Assembly (NCBI RefSeq): GCF_024347495.1
Contig: NZ_AP025491.1
Span: 1,612,001-1,676,000 of the forward strand
From: Vibrio gallaecicus
GTDB taxonomy: Bacteria > Pseudomonadota > Gammaproteobacteria > Enterobacterales > Vibrionaceae
Length of the DNA: 64,000 nt
Direction of reading: 5' to 3'
The first letter of the stretch is position 1, and the number at the start of each line of letters is the position of its first letter. A model generated the notes under the pieces. It made no database searches. It was not told where the DNA came from and saw nothing but the letters and a program-made list of their open reading frames with translations. Positions 1 through 7,096 of this stretch are shown here, piece after piece. The position numbers and the translations under genes were made by a program.

Positions 1-191
1 ATAACTTAGCGCAGCAAAACTTAGATCCAAGCACCTTCCAACTTCAAAACTTTGATTCTGTCATTCCTAATTATCCCATTCACCTTGCTTTTGATCCTCA
101 AATGGACCCAGAACTACAAAGCTTTATTAATCAGCGACTCGTTGCTCTCAAAGCAAATGGTAAATTGGATAGGATCGTTCAACAGTACTGA
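1..191 (+). CDS. C-terminal fragment of a probable periplasmic solute-binding protein
   Basis: Only the last 62 codons lie in the window, reading from base 3 to the TGA at 189-191. The visible peptide includes LAFDPQMDPELQSFINQRL and ends KANGKLDRIVQQY. This layout, a helix followed by 'L..NGKLD.I...Y', is how family-3 (amino-acid-type) periplasmic solute-binding proteins and their relatives usually end, where the last helix packs on the first lobe. That is inference from the tail alone; the ligand cannot be told. The gene is followed 46 bp later by a strong hairpin terminator, so it is the last gene of its transcript. It converges with the riboflavin gene on the other strand. Confidence 0.5.
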   Translation, partial: NLAQQNLDPSTFQLQNFDSVIPNYPIHLAFDPQMDPELQSFINQRLVALKANGKLDRIVQQY

Positions 192-236
192 TAAATGCCA
201 TGACATAAGCGTCATTTTTATTATCAGAGAAACAAA

Positions 237-268
237 AAAGCCCCACTCCAGTTTGGGGCTTTATTTTA
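237..268. terminator. Bidirectional rho-independent terminator
   Basis: A perfect 9-bp stem (AAAGCCCCA at 237-245 with TGGGGCTTT at 254-262) encloses an 8-base loop. It is followed by a T-rich run on the plus strand and preceded by an A run. It sits between two convergent genes and can serve both. Confidence 0.85.
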
Positions 269-318
269 CGTTCTACCTAGGCTTTGAAATAACTAATGAC
301 TAGCGGATTTTTAAATAA

Positions 319-1371
319 CTAGCGGACAAAGCTCTCATCAAACATATGCCCTAACTTTTCTGCTTTCGTTTTCAAGTAGTGGTTATTGTGCGGATTATTC
401 CCTTCTTGTAGAGCAACACGCTCCACCACGTTTATGCCTGACTTCTCCATCGCTTTAACTTTTCGAGGGTTATTTGTCATAAGGCGTACAGAGTTAATAT
501 CCAAGAAGCTCAACATACCGCGACAAAAAGAATAATCTCTCATGTCTGCCTCAAAACCCAACCTCTCGTTTGCTTCTACTGTGTCTGCCCCATCATCTTG
601 TAGATGATAAGCCCTTATCTTGTTAATCAGCCCTATTCCACGCCCCTCTTGCCTCAAATAGAACAAAACTCCACTACCAGCTTCCACTATGTTTTCCATC
701 GCTCTAGAGAGCTGGAAACCGCAGTCACAACGGGCACTAAATAAAGCATCACCAGTTAAACATTCAGAGTGAAGGCGTATAAGTGGTGAAGCTTGTTCAG
801 ATAAATCACCGTAAACTAATGCCAAATGCTCTTTACCCGTTGCCCGCTCAACAAACCCATACATTTGAAATGTACCCCATTGAGTGGGGAGCTTGGCTTT
901 ATCAACAAAATTCACATGATTGAATGGCTCGGTTTCTTGGAGATTTTGCCGAATATCCATAAGAATATGACCCAGCTTATTTTGCCCCGAGCCGTCTCCT
1001 CCATCTCCCCAAAAAGAATCAATATGCGAATGCTCTTTAATGACCGAATCGCCCGTACTGGCAAGTAAATGCGAAAAGTATCGATTTTGTTTAAACTTTT
1101 CCGTGACAATAAAACGCATTACGTCCACTTTAATTTCATCCCACTCGTTACGAACTTGATCTTCATATTGACGGCTTAAGATAAACGCATCTTCCGGGGA
1201 AGCGGCATAATATATTTTTTGCCTCAGTTCAGAAGAAGCAAATTTCATTGCCTGATAATAATGTTCACTCGTTGCCCAAACTTGATCATTCACTTCAATG
1301 GGTGAACTGGCGAAATTTGAAAGGTAACCGTTACTATCTTCTGGTTCATAGAAAAGTACATCGCTTGACAT
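319..1371 (-). CDS. NADAR N-glycosidase / GTP cyclohydrolase II fusion (riboflavin biosynthesis)
   Basis: This 350-residue protein has two domains. Residues 1-140 are a NADAR (COG3236, YbiA-like) domain with the typical YLSNF and [11 protein letters not shown] motifs. Residues about 150-350 are GTP cyclohydrolase II (RibA). They carry the zinc-binding cysteines of [17 protein letters not shown] (C204, C215, C217), the [11 protein letters not shown] loop (238-248) and [12 protein letters not shown] near 298-308. RibA opens GTP to the first pyrimidine of the riboflavin pathway. COG3236 proteins have been shown to hydrolyse the early, unstable pathway intermediates as damage control, and the same fusion is known from Vibrio vulnificus chromosome II. 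The ATG at 1371 has an AGGAG ribosome site 7 bases upstream. An inverted repeat lies just ahead of the gene and a Fur-like box about 180 bp upstream. No other rib gene is adjacent. Confidence 0.93.
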   Translation of the reverse strand: MSSDVLFYEPEDSNGYLSNFASSPIEVNDQVWATSEHYYQAMKFASSELRQKIYYAASPEDAFILSRQYEDQVRNEWDEIKVDVMRFIVTEKFKQNRYFSHLLASTGDSVIKEHSHIDSFWGDGGDGSGQNKLGHILMDIRQNLQETEPFNHVNFVDKAKLPTQWGTFQMYGFVERATGKEHLALVYGDLSEQASPLIRLHSECLTGDALFSARCDCGFQLSRAMENIVEAGSGVLFYLRQEGRGIGLINKIRAYHLQDDGADTVEANERLGFEADMRDYSFCRGMLSFLDINSVRLMTNNPRKVKAMEKSGINVVERVALQEGNNPHNNHYLKTKAEKLGHMFDESFVR

Positions 1372-1399
1372 AGCTGACTCCTAGCACAACAAATAGTGT

Positions 1400-1420
1400 A
1401 AAACCTATGCAGTAGGTTTT
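1400..1420. promoter_or_regulatory. Inverted repeat in the leader of the NADAR-RibA gene
   Basis: AAAACCTA (1400-1407) and TAGGTTTT (1413-1420) form a perfect 8-bp inverted repeat with a 5-base gap, about 30 bp upstream of the start codon. It could be an operator or an mRNA leader hairpin. It has no T tract, so it is not a terminator. Confidence 0.4.
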
Positions 1421-1550
1421 ATATTAATAGTTTTCATTTTAAAGCTAGTGTGGGGAATGATGGGTGTCAAATTGAACGGCGAATATAAGAGGTAGAGGCT
1501 AAGCAAGAACTTTACATTTTCAGACATTATGGCTGGTGGTGATCATTTAT

Positions 1551-1569
1551 CTAAGTGATTATCATTAAT
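1551..1569. promoter_or_regulatory. Weak Fur-box-like sequence upstream of NADAR-RibA
   Basis: Read on the minus strand, ATTAATGATAATCACTTAG matches about 13 of 19 positions of the Fur consensus GATAATGATAATCATTATC, with the TAATGATAATCA core intact. It lies about 180 bp upstream of the NADAR-RibA start, in the gap after the small minus-strand gene. Iron control of a riboflavin gene would fit known flavin-iron links but is unproven here. Confidence 0.3.
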
Positions 1570-1580
1570 TAATATGTAAT

Positions 1581-1604
1581 AAAAAGGGCGGCTTCCTGCC
1601 CCCC
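1581..1604 (-). terminator. Possible terminator of the small minus-strand gene
   Basis: On the minus strand GGGC...GCCC forms a short GC-rich stem followed by TTTTT, 44 bp past the stop of the 64-codon gene. The stem is only about 4-5 bp, so the call is tentative. Confidence 0.45.
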
Positions 1605-1647
1605 TGTCAAATAAACCAAACAATCATTAAACTCAGGAAATTTAAGC

Positions 1648-1842
1648 TTAATGAATCAAGCCTAACTCACGCGCTTCTTCAAGGCTCAATCCACTTTCAC
1701 GGATCTCTCTGAGCGCTTCAATGCGGCGACGAGCTTCTGCTGACTTCACCTGTTTTTCTGGTTTTAGGGATATCTGTTCATCCGCATCCCATTTGTTTGT
1801 TATGTTTGTCATTTCATCATGGTTGATAGAATTAATGGACAT
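1648..1842 (-). CDS. Small conserved acidic/charged protein, 64 residues, function unknown
   Basis: The reading frame stays open upstream, but the start at 1842 is the only one with a strong ribosome site (GGAGG 6 bases upstream). The product begins MSINSINHDEMTNITNKW. Its second half is a highly charged helix, KSAEARRRIEALREIRESG, followed by LSLEEARELGLIH. The 'EARRRIE..RE.R' pattern recalls the short PA3496-type proteins of gammaproteobacteria, but the match is too short to rely on. There is no signal peptide or membrane segment. The gene diverges from the Fur-controlled ABC operon, sharing a 350-bp upstream region with it. Confidence 0.6.
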   Translation of the reverse strand: MSINSINHDEMTNITNKWDADEQISLKPEKQVKSAEARRRIEALREIRESGLSLEEARELGLIH

Positions 1843-2161
1843 ATTTTCCTCCGAAAGCACCATGTAATGGACAAGTAATCTGTAGCAAATGCTCATTCGG
1901 TTGTTAAGAAAATCTGTACCAAAATGTGATGATTTCGACTGTTCGCAAAGCGAAATAATAATTTCATCAATTATACTTTGCCAAAGCCATTTTCTAGAAT
2001 TACAGTTAAAAGATTCCCCGTCGAAAAAGTCATTTGATCCAACTCTCATTTCTCAAGTCATCCTTCCTGTCTTTATTTGAAAATTCCTTACATTCTCTAA
2101 AAATATTTACGAGTCAGTTCAATATTTTTTAGTTGCTCACTTCTCTTTAAAGTCACAAAAA

Positions 2162-2180
2162 GATAATGATAATAATTATC
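2162..2180. promoter_or_regulatory. Fur box controlling the ABC ATPase operon
   Basis: GATAATGATAATAATTATC matches the 19-bp Fur consensus at 18 of 19 positions. It lies 22 bp upstream of the first ATPase start, so Fur with iron should block transcription or translation initiation. An ATG at 2166 falls inside the box and is not the true start. Confidence 0.85.
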
Positions 2181-2201
2181 ATTACATTAAGAGTAACTTC
2201 A

Positions 2202-3026
2202 ATGACTGCTGAACTCACCCCCCCTCCACTTCTCGATGTGAAGAACCTTTGTGTCGACTACATTACCGATGATGGCGATTTCAACGCCGTTAAGTCAGTA
2301 AGCTTTTCTATTGCACCTGGCGAAATATTTGGGCTTGCAGGCGAATCTGGTTGTGGAAAAAGCACGATAGCTTTTGCTATCAACCGATTACACAAGCCGC
2401 CAGCATTTATTTCAGGCGGAGAAATCATCTTCAATGGTTGCGATCTGCTGAAACTGTCTGATTCATCACTTAATACCTTGCGTTGGAGTGAAATTGCCAT
2501 GGTATTCCAAAGCGCGATGAACTCTCTCAACCCTGTTCTTCCAATTCAAGAGCAGTTTGCTGATGTATTACGCCACCACCAAGGCATGAGTGATGAACAA
2601 GCAAAAGACCGCGCAGAAAAGCTGTTGGATCTCGTCAATATACCTCGCCACCGTCTTACCGAATATCCACACCAATTCTCTGGAGGTATGCGTCAAAGGC
2701 TAGTCATTGCTATCGCTTTATCGCTCAATCCGAAGTTGATCATCATGGATGAACCCACGACTGCGCTTGATGTGGTTGTACAACGTGAAATCTTGCAGCA
2801 AATCTACCAATTACGTGAAGAATTTGGCTTCTCAGTATTATTTATTACTCACGATTTAGCTTTAATGAGCCAATTGTGCGATCGCATTGCCATCATGCGC
2901 TACGGAGAAATCGTAGAAGTGAACAAATCTCATGAGATCCGAAATAACCCGCAGCATGCCTATACACAAAAGCTGTGGAGTTCATTCCCTAATATTCACG
3001 AAACTAAACAAGCAATCGCTAGCTAG
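2202..3026 (+). CDS. Peptide/nickel-type ABC transporter ATPase (DppD/OppD-like)
   Basis: A cytoplasmic ATPase subunit of about 274 residues. Near the start are Walker A GESGCGKST and a Q-loop in MVFQSAMNSLNP, the form typical of the oligopeptide/dipeptide/nickel transporter family. The signature FSGGMRQR, Walker B LIIMDEPTTALD and the H-loop FITHDLAL follow. I chose the ATG at 2202, which has an AAGAG element 8 bases upstream, because an earlier ATG sits inside the Fur box. Eight bases separate it from the next gene, a second ATPase, so the two probably form the usual heterodimer. The Fur box implies induction in low iron. No permease or binding-protein gene is in this operon; the partners must lie elsewhere. 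The substrate is unknown, possibly a metal complex, siderophore or peptide. Confidence 0.9.
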   Translation: MTAELTPPPLLDVKNLCVDYITDDGDFNAVKSVSFSIAPGEIFGLAGESGCGKSTIAFAINRLHKPPAFISGGEIIFNGCDLLKLSDSSLNTLRWSEIAMVFQSAMNSLNPVLPIQEQFADVLRHHQGMSDEQAKDRAEKLLDLVNIPRHRLTEYPHQFSGGMRQRLVIAIALSLNPKLIIMDEPTTALDVVVQREILQQIYQLREEFGFSVLFITHDLALMSQLCDRIAIMRYGEIVEVNKSHEIRNNPQHAYTQKLWSSFPNIHETKQAIAS

Positions 3027-3034
3027 GAGCTCAC

Positions 3035-3967
3035 ATGACGCAACCAATAATGCAAGTTAAAAACCTCGTCAAAGAATTCACAGTCGGCGGCGGATTAGGA
3101 AAAGAAGACATATTCAGAGCCCTGCATGGCGTTAGTTTCGATCTTTACGCAGGTAAAACCCTAGCTTTGGTCGGTGAGTCTGGCTGCGGAAAAAGTACCT
3201 GTGCAAGGTTGATGACAAAAGTATACCCGCCTACAGAAGGCGAAATTTTGTTTGAAGGCAAAGACATTCGCGAACTAAATAAGCGAAAAGACGTGTTGGA
3301 CTACAGAGGAAAAGTACAAATGGTATTTCAAGACCCATTTGGCTCTCTTAACCCAACTCACACAATAGAACACCACCTTACTCGACCTTTAAAGATTCAT
3401 AAGCAAGTCAATGGCAATGCGCAATTACAAGACCGTTTACTTGAATTACTGACGCTGGTGGAGCTGCCTAAAGAAACGTTATCTAAATACCCACATGAAT
3501 TAAGTGGTGGACAACGACAACGTGTGAACTTGGCACGTGCATTAGCAGTTGGTGCAAAAGTCATCCTAGCGGATGAACCAACATCGATGCTCGATGTATC
3601 CATCCGATTAGGTGTATTAAACCTCATGCAACGCATGAAGAAAGACTTAGGAATAGGTTTTCTATACATCACACACGATCTCGCGACCGCCCACTACATC
3701 GCAGAAGAGACCGCTGTGATGTACAAAGGGCAAATTGTCGAGTGGGGTTCAACGGAATCTATTTTGACGAACCCTCAGCACCCTTACACAAAATTACTGA
3801 TCTCTGCGGTACCCGATCCTGATTTACCATTTGGCGAACTTGTTAAAAATGAACCAAACTATTCAATAGACGCAGATGTAATTCGAGAACAAAGTGGCGT
3901 CGTTCAAGAAAATGTTCATCAAGTTAATGAAAATCACTTTGTTAAACAGTGGGATAATGTCGCATGA
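3035..3967 (+). CDS. Peptide/nickel-type ABC transporter ATPase (DppF/OppF-like)
   Basis: The second ATPase subunit, 310 residues. It has Walker A GESGCGKST, Q-loop MVFQDPFGSLNP, signature LSGGQRQRVNLARAL, Walker B VILADEPTSMLD and H-loop YITHDLATAHY. After the core there is the family-typical tail (NPQHPYTKLLISAVPDPD), then about 40 extra residues rich in N, Q and E. In this transporter family the F-type subunit pairs with the D-type subunit encoded just upstream. The ATG at 3035 has a GGAGC element close upstream. Its TGA overlaps the ATG of the following gene (ATGA-type coupling), so the three genes are co-translated and share the Fur control. The gene also lacks cognate permeases in the window. 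Confidence 0.9.
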   Translation: MTQPIMQVKNLVKEFTVGGGLGKEDIFRALHGVSFDLYAGKTLALVGESGCGKSTCARLMTKVYPPTEGEILFEGKDIRELNKRKDVLDYRGKVQMVFQDPFGSLNPTHTIEHHLTRPLKIHKQVNGNAQLQDRLLELLTLVELPKETLSKYPHELSGGQRQRVNLARALAVGAKVILADEPTSMLDVSIRLGVLNLMQRMKKDLGIGFLYITHDLATAHYIAEETAVMYKGQIVEWGSTESILTNPQHPYTKLLISAVPDPDLPFGELVKNEPNYSIDADVIREQSGVVQENVHQVNENHFVKQWDNVA

Positions 3968-4431
3968 ATGATCTAGATGCATGGTTAGAAACGATCAGTG
4001 CTTGGTATAAAGACCAGAAGCATGATCAAGTATTAGCACTACAACCTTTGATCTTAAATCCGCCGGAAACCGTTTGGGGACCAACGATTACAGATCAACA
4101 AAGCAAAGGCATTGCTTGCTGGCTTGATGGCTGTTTGCGCTTACATACTTTCTACCTGCATCATGATTGTGAAAAAGCATATCAATACCTCATGCTGGCA
4201 TACAGTAAGTTGCAATCTGTATGTTGTGACCCAATGGCAGAACAAGGCTTGAAAGAATGGTGTGTAAAGCGGATACAGCATCTGTGCGTTTTAGCGCTTG
4301 AATTTAGTAACCAACAACGAGACACCACTTGGCAAAAAGAATCGGAAAGTTTGATCGAATCACATGTGAAATTCATGGCTTCGATTTCTTGGAACGATGA
4401 TCAAGTGATGCCTTCAGTAAGATCGCACTAA
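3964..4431 (+). CDS. Unknown protein of 155 residues coupled to the ABC ATPases
   Basis: I do not recognise this protein. It begins MNDLDAWLETISAWYKDQKH. It appears mostly helical, with two aromatic-rich stretches (ACWLDGCLRLHTFYLHH and KAYQYLMLAYSKLQSV) and six cysteines, and resembles a soluble TPR-like or four-helix protein more than a membrane protein. There is no signal peptide. Its ATG overlaps the stop of the second ATPase, so it is translationally coupled and probably serves the same iron-regulated process. Two RctB-type iterons (4022-4028 and 4397-4403) lie within its coding sequence. It ends 5 bp before a long inverted repeat that is built from a further iteron pair. Confidence 0.7.
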   Translation: MNDLDAWLETISAWYKDQKHDQVLALQPLILNPPETVWGPTITDQQSKGIACWLDGCLRLHTFYLHHDCEKAYQYLMLAYSKLQSVCCDPMAEQGLKEWCVKRIQHLCVLALEFSNQQRDTTWQKESESLIESHVKFMASISWNDDQVMPSVRSH

Positions 4432-4436
4432 TTAAG

Positions 4437-4470
4437 GAAGCATGATCATGGAGCATCGTGATCATGCTTC
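4437..4470. repeat. Perfect 12-bp inverted repeat made of two head-to-head RctB-type iterons
   Basis: GAAGCATGATCA (4437-4448) and TGATCATGCTTC (4459-4470) are perfect inverted copies around a 10-base loop. Each arm holds an ATGATCA with the GAAG-type left flank seen in the oriCII iterons. It may bind RctB, fold as a hairpin ending the upstream operon, or do both. There is no T tract directly after it. A further ATGATCA lies at 4482-4488. Confidence 0.6.
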
Positions 4471-4506
4471 ATAATACTCATATGATCATCACCTTGAATT
4501 TTAAGC

Positions 4507-4535
4507 AAAAAAAAGCGAGTTCATTAAGAACTCGC
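4507..4535 (-). terminator. Rho-independent terminator of rctB
   Basis: GCGAGTTC (4515-4522) pairs with GAACTCGC (4528-4535) around a 5-base loop. On the minus strand it is followed by eight T residues (plus-strand A8 at 4507-4514). It is about 165 bp beyond the rctB stop codon. Confidence 0.8.
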
Positions 4536-4627
4536 AAAAATCAATTCAGTATGATGTAACAATATGAGCCAATCTATTAATCATCAGAAAGGACAAAAAG
4601 GTTGTCTATTCGGGATAAATAATAACC

Positions 4628-4643
4628 AGCCAGCGGGCTGGCT
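4628..4643 (-). repeat. Short hairpin in the rctB 3' region
   Basis: AGCCAG (4628-4633) and CTGGCT (4638-4643) form a 6-bp stem with a CGGG loop. On the minus strand it is followed by GGTTATTATTTAT, so it could be a first, weaker terminator of rctB. The rest of the gap between 4536 and 4699 shows nothing else I can name. Confidence 0.35.
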
Positions 4644-4699
4644 ATGTCAGTTCATTGTCAGCGTTATGTTCAATTATCATCAAATCTTGGATTTAGCGG

Positions 4700-6673
4700 T
4701 TAATGACCAATCGCGACTTCATCTAAAGCTAAAAAGACGTTTTCATCTAAATGGCCTTCATAAACTTGTTTACACACTTTACGTCGAACCGCTAAGCCAG
4801 AAATTAAACGCTCAATAGATAAATGCTTATTTGAACTTCGGTCGTTATACAACTCAATCACCTTGCTCAAAGTTTCGTAACTTAACACTTCACCATCAAC
4901 TCTAAGCCAATCAAGCTTCTCAACTAGCTCTGTGCATTCGTCTTTGATTGAAGCATGTGAATGCCCTGTCATTGCTGACAATGCCGTTATACTGCGTTCT
5001 AGGGCTTCTGCTGACGTGTATTTGGATAGAGTAATCATTATTTCATCCGCATTAATTTCAACAGAGTGCTTACGTAATTTAACGCGGCGCCCTAGCTTCC
5101 CTCTTGGAGAAGGTGCTTTACGCTGAATAGGCTCAAACTCACCATCAATAATCTCCGAAAGTTCCTCTAGTTTCTGTTTAGAAACCATTTCGTTTCGTAG
5201 TGGGTTTGGCAGCGTCGGAGCCATATTTCTCTTACCTGCGTTCGTGGTACGAGCACGAGAATAACGCAATACCTCTTCAACGTTACATTTGATATCTACC
5301 TGATAATCCGTCGTTTTTCCTTTATCACTTAAAGTATTGATCGTTAAGTGGTAGCCCCAAAGGTTAACCTGGAAATGCTCAGCGGTGATTTCGACTTCCC
5401 CTAACTTTCTTAATTCTCGAATAAGATCCATAGAAAAACGGCGCCAATCGATATTACGAGCAAGTTTTTGATTAAGTTCACTTAATAACATGCTATCTGA
5501 ATGACGGCGTGCCATTCGGCTTCTGAAATAAGAATACATTTGGAAAACAAGCGTATGTTGCTTAAGAATTTCAGGTGGAAATAAGAAGAAATAATCTCTT
5601 GTCAGCAGCTCTTCATAAAACGACGGTTCCCAAACCAAGATATATAGGTTTGGTTTAATGCGTATTTCGCCGTCAGCGCCTTCTGTAGGGGCTTCTTCTG
5701 ATGCAGTGATAGTACGGGCTAGAAATCTAAAACGATCGCTCTTAAAGCCCTCTGGCATGTTTTCACTTAACCAGCGTCCTGTTAGCTCATGTAATTGAAA
5801 ATCAGTAAATTCAATGCGATCAATACTATCGCGAATCGAGTCACGTGCAGGACCACTGTCTTTTTTGCCGCGAAGAGACAAAATATCAGTGATATACAAA
5901 GGTGTTTTATTTGGTGTGTGCTTAGCGTCTAGGTGATAATCGTCTTGATGGTGATCATGATATTGAACAGTAAGCGTAAACAACGCAAACAACGTCATAA
6001 GATCATCAACAGTCATAATATTTTTAGAAGATCGTGTCTCGATCACAGCTCGAGTTCCAGAGATCGAAACCATCGACTTTTGGTAATTCTTACGAGTTCT
6101 TGGTGGAGCAAGCGCTTGATCAATGATTCCAGCCCAATTTGTAGGAGAAACAATAAATTGGTCTGCTTCATCTTTCATTGAAGGTGGTGTGTTTAAGCCA
6201 TGTTCTGTCAGTAAACGCTTGTTAACTTGCGTTTGAGCCAATGCTTTTGAGCGTTTTTGCTTTTCTGATTGTTTTACTGATTCAGTAACTAAGCTTGTTG
6301 CTCCCAATACAGATATAAGCTGGCTAGGATTAACAAAACGGTGAAGCATGGTTTTACCAGCTAAACCTTCTTCAAATCTAACAGGATGTTGTTTAAATAA
6401 ACCAATGTTTACCGCAGCTCTTAATCGTTGCTGAAGTGCCGCTCGGGTAACTTGCCCATCCGTTGATTCAATTATTTCTGTTGTAGAAACATAGCCATCT
6501 TTGCTACTGAAGCCACGTAATGAGATTAAATTGAGTAATTCTACGATGCTTTTGGTGACACCTTTGAAATGCTGATATTGATCAATCCACTCCACAGCTG
6601 CTTCAGATACTTCAAACAGGTGGCCATCTTTATGGCTGCGGGCTTTTATTAATAATTTGTCTTCAGGTTTCAT
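4700..6673 (-). CDS. rctB: RctB, initiator of chromosome II replication
   Basis: A 657-residue protein I recognise as RctB, the initiator specific to Vibrionaceae chromosome II; it begins MKPEDKLLIKARSHKDGHLF. RctB binds Dam-methylated 12-mer iterons and unwinds oriCII. It is inhibited by the longer 29/39-mer sites and represses its own gene. The protein is built of winged-helix domains like those of plasmid initiators such as RepE and Pi. The basic segment GKLGRRVKLRKH lies in the C-terminal third, in the region tied in other vibrios to dimerisation and 39-mer inhibition. The gene is transcribed away from the origin. A 29-mer-like repeat and an inverted ATGATCA (6734-6740) lie directly upstream, as expected for autoregulation. 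Length is as usual for the family (about 658). Confidence 0.97.
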   Translation of the reverse strand: MKPEDKLLIKARSHKDGHLFEVSEAAVEWIDQYQHFKGVTKSIVELLNLISLRGFSSKDGYVSTTEIIESTDGQVTRAALQQRLRAAVNIGLFKQHPVRFEEGLAGKTMLHRFVNPSQLISVLGATSLVTESVKQSEKQKRSKALAQTQVNKRLLTEHGLNTPPSMKDEADQFIVSPTNWAGIIDQALAPPRTRKNYQKSMVSISGTRAVIETRSSKNIMTVDDLMTLFALFTLTVQYHDHHQDDYHLDAKHTPNKTPLYITDILSLRGKKDSGPARDSIRDSIDRIEFTDFQLHELTGRWLSENMPEGFKSDRFRFLARTITASEEAPTEGADGEIRIKPNLYILVWEPSFYEELLTRDYFFLFPPEILKQHTLVFQMYSYFRSRMARRHSDSMLLSELNQKLARNIDWRRFSMDLIRELRKLGEVEITAEHFQVNLWGYHLTINTLSDKGKTTDYQVDIKCNVEEVLRYSRARTTNAGKRNMAPTLPNPLRNEMVSKQKLEELSEIIDGEFEPIQRKAPSPRGKLGRRVKLRKHSVEINADEIMITLSKYTSAEALERSITALSAMTGHSHASIKDECTELVEKLDWLRVDGEVLSYETLSKVIELYNDRSSNKHLSIERLISGLAVRRKVCKQVYEGHLDENVFLALDEVAIGH

Positions 6674-6678
6674 TGTTG

Positions 6679-6710
6679 ATCCGTATCACACTAGCCGTAA
6701 TATCACTATA
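6679..6710. promoter_or_regulatory. 29-mer-like RctB site in the rctB promoter
   Basis: ATCCGTATCACACTAGCCG followed by TAATATCAC resembles a second copy at 7329-7357: the two share ATCCGTA, TC, TAG, CCG and TAATATCA in the same order. In V. cholerae a 29-mer in this position is where RctB represses rctB and dampens the origin. The equivalence is inferred from position and from the internal repeat. Confidence 0.55.
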
Positions 6711-6772
6711 GTTCCTGAAGGATAAAGAAATTTTGATCATAAATAAAGAGAATTTATTGGCTTTTAAATAAC

Positions 6773-6820
6773 TGATCTTTTTGATTAATATGATCTATAT
6801 TGATTAAGTGATCTAATGAT
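6773..6820. other. Probable DNA-unwinding element with phased TGAT/ATCA repeats
   Basis: Six TGAT motifs start at 6773, 6782, 6791, 6801, 6809 and 6817, i.e. every 8-10 bp, in very AT-rich DNA beside the iteron array. On the other strand they read ATCA. In V. cholerae RctB is reported to bind ATCA repeats on one strand of the opened element, so this is very likely the melting site. Confidence 0.7.
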
Positions 6821-6884
6821 CTGGTTGGCTTTTTGCTTTTATCTTATTGTAAATAAAAGACTTATTTTTTTTGTCTTTGAAAGC

Positions 6885-7009
6885 ATGATCATAAGATCAC
6901 CGAAACGATGATCATTTAATCTTGAAAGTATGATCACACTTATCTAGAAACATGATCATTACCTTGCTACAAAGATGATCAAGTAAGTCCCGAAAGAATG
7001 ATCATCTTA
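6885..7009 (+). repeat. Array of six RctB 12-mer iterons
   Basis: ATGATCA heptamers start at 6885, 6908, 6930, 6952, 6975 and 6998, all in the same orientation. The 22-23 bp spacing is two helical turns. Five of the six are preceded by GAAA plus two or so bases (the fifth by CAAAG), giving an extended unit close to GAAAGNATGATCA. Each unit contains a GATC Dam site. Six iterons is also the number in the V. cholerae origin. Confidence 0.95.
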
Positions 7010-7019
7010 TTTAAACACG

Positions 7020-7028
7020 TTATCCACA
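7020..7028 (+). promoter_or_regulatory. DnaA box
   Basis: TTATCCACA is a perfect consensus DnaA box, 16 bp from the last iteron of the array. Chromosome II origins need DnaA as a helper of RctB, and a single box in this position is expected. Confidence 0.9.
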
Positions 7029-7096
7029 AGCAAGAGTTTGTAAGAGAAGTTCTCTAGACCTTCACTCGTTTAATTTGGAATATTCTCTATGGAAGA

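Larger units (their letters stand above)
6674..7030. other. oriCII, core replication origin of chromosome II
   Basis: Between the rctB start and base 7030 lie, in order: a long RctB-type site in the rctB promoter (6679-6710), an AT-rich stretch with six phased TGAT motifs (6773-6820), six ATGATCA iterons (6885-7009) and a perfect DnaA box (7020-7028). This is the same order as the minimal ori2 of Vibrio cholerae. The region is rich in GATC sites, as expected for an origin that depends on Dam methylation. Confidence 0.93.

Noticed and set aside
52..303. An 83-codon plus-strand frame
   Set aside because: It overlaps the tail of the solute-binding protein in another frame and runs through the terminator hairpin; composition is not protein-like.
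1540..1546. TGATCAT as an RctB iteron near the NADAR-RibA gene
   Set aside because: It lacks the GAAA-type flank; the same holds for ATGATCA words at about 2740, 16141, 23455, 34619, 35000 and 47307, so I did not count them as iterons.
2166..2201. Earlier start codon for the first ABC ATPase (MIIIIITLRV...)
   Set aside because: This ATG lies inside an almost perfect Fur box and the added residues come from it; the ATG at 2202 has a better ribosome site and a normal family N-terminus.
4564..4818. An 84-codon plus-strand frame after the rctB stop
   Set aside because: Overlaps the 3' end of rctB on the other strand, has no ribosome site and crosses a hairpin.
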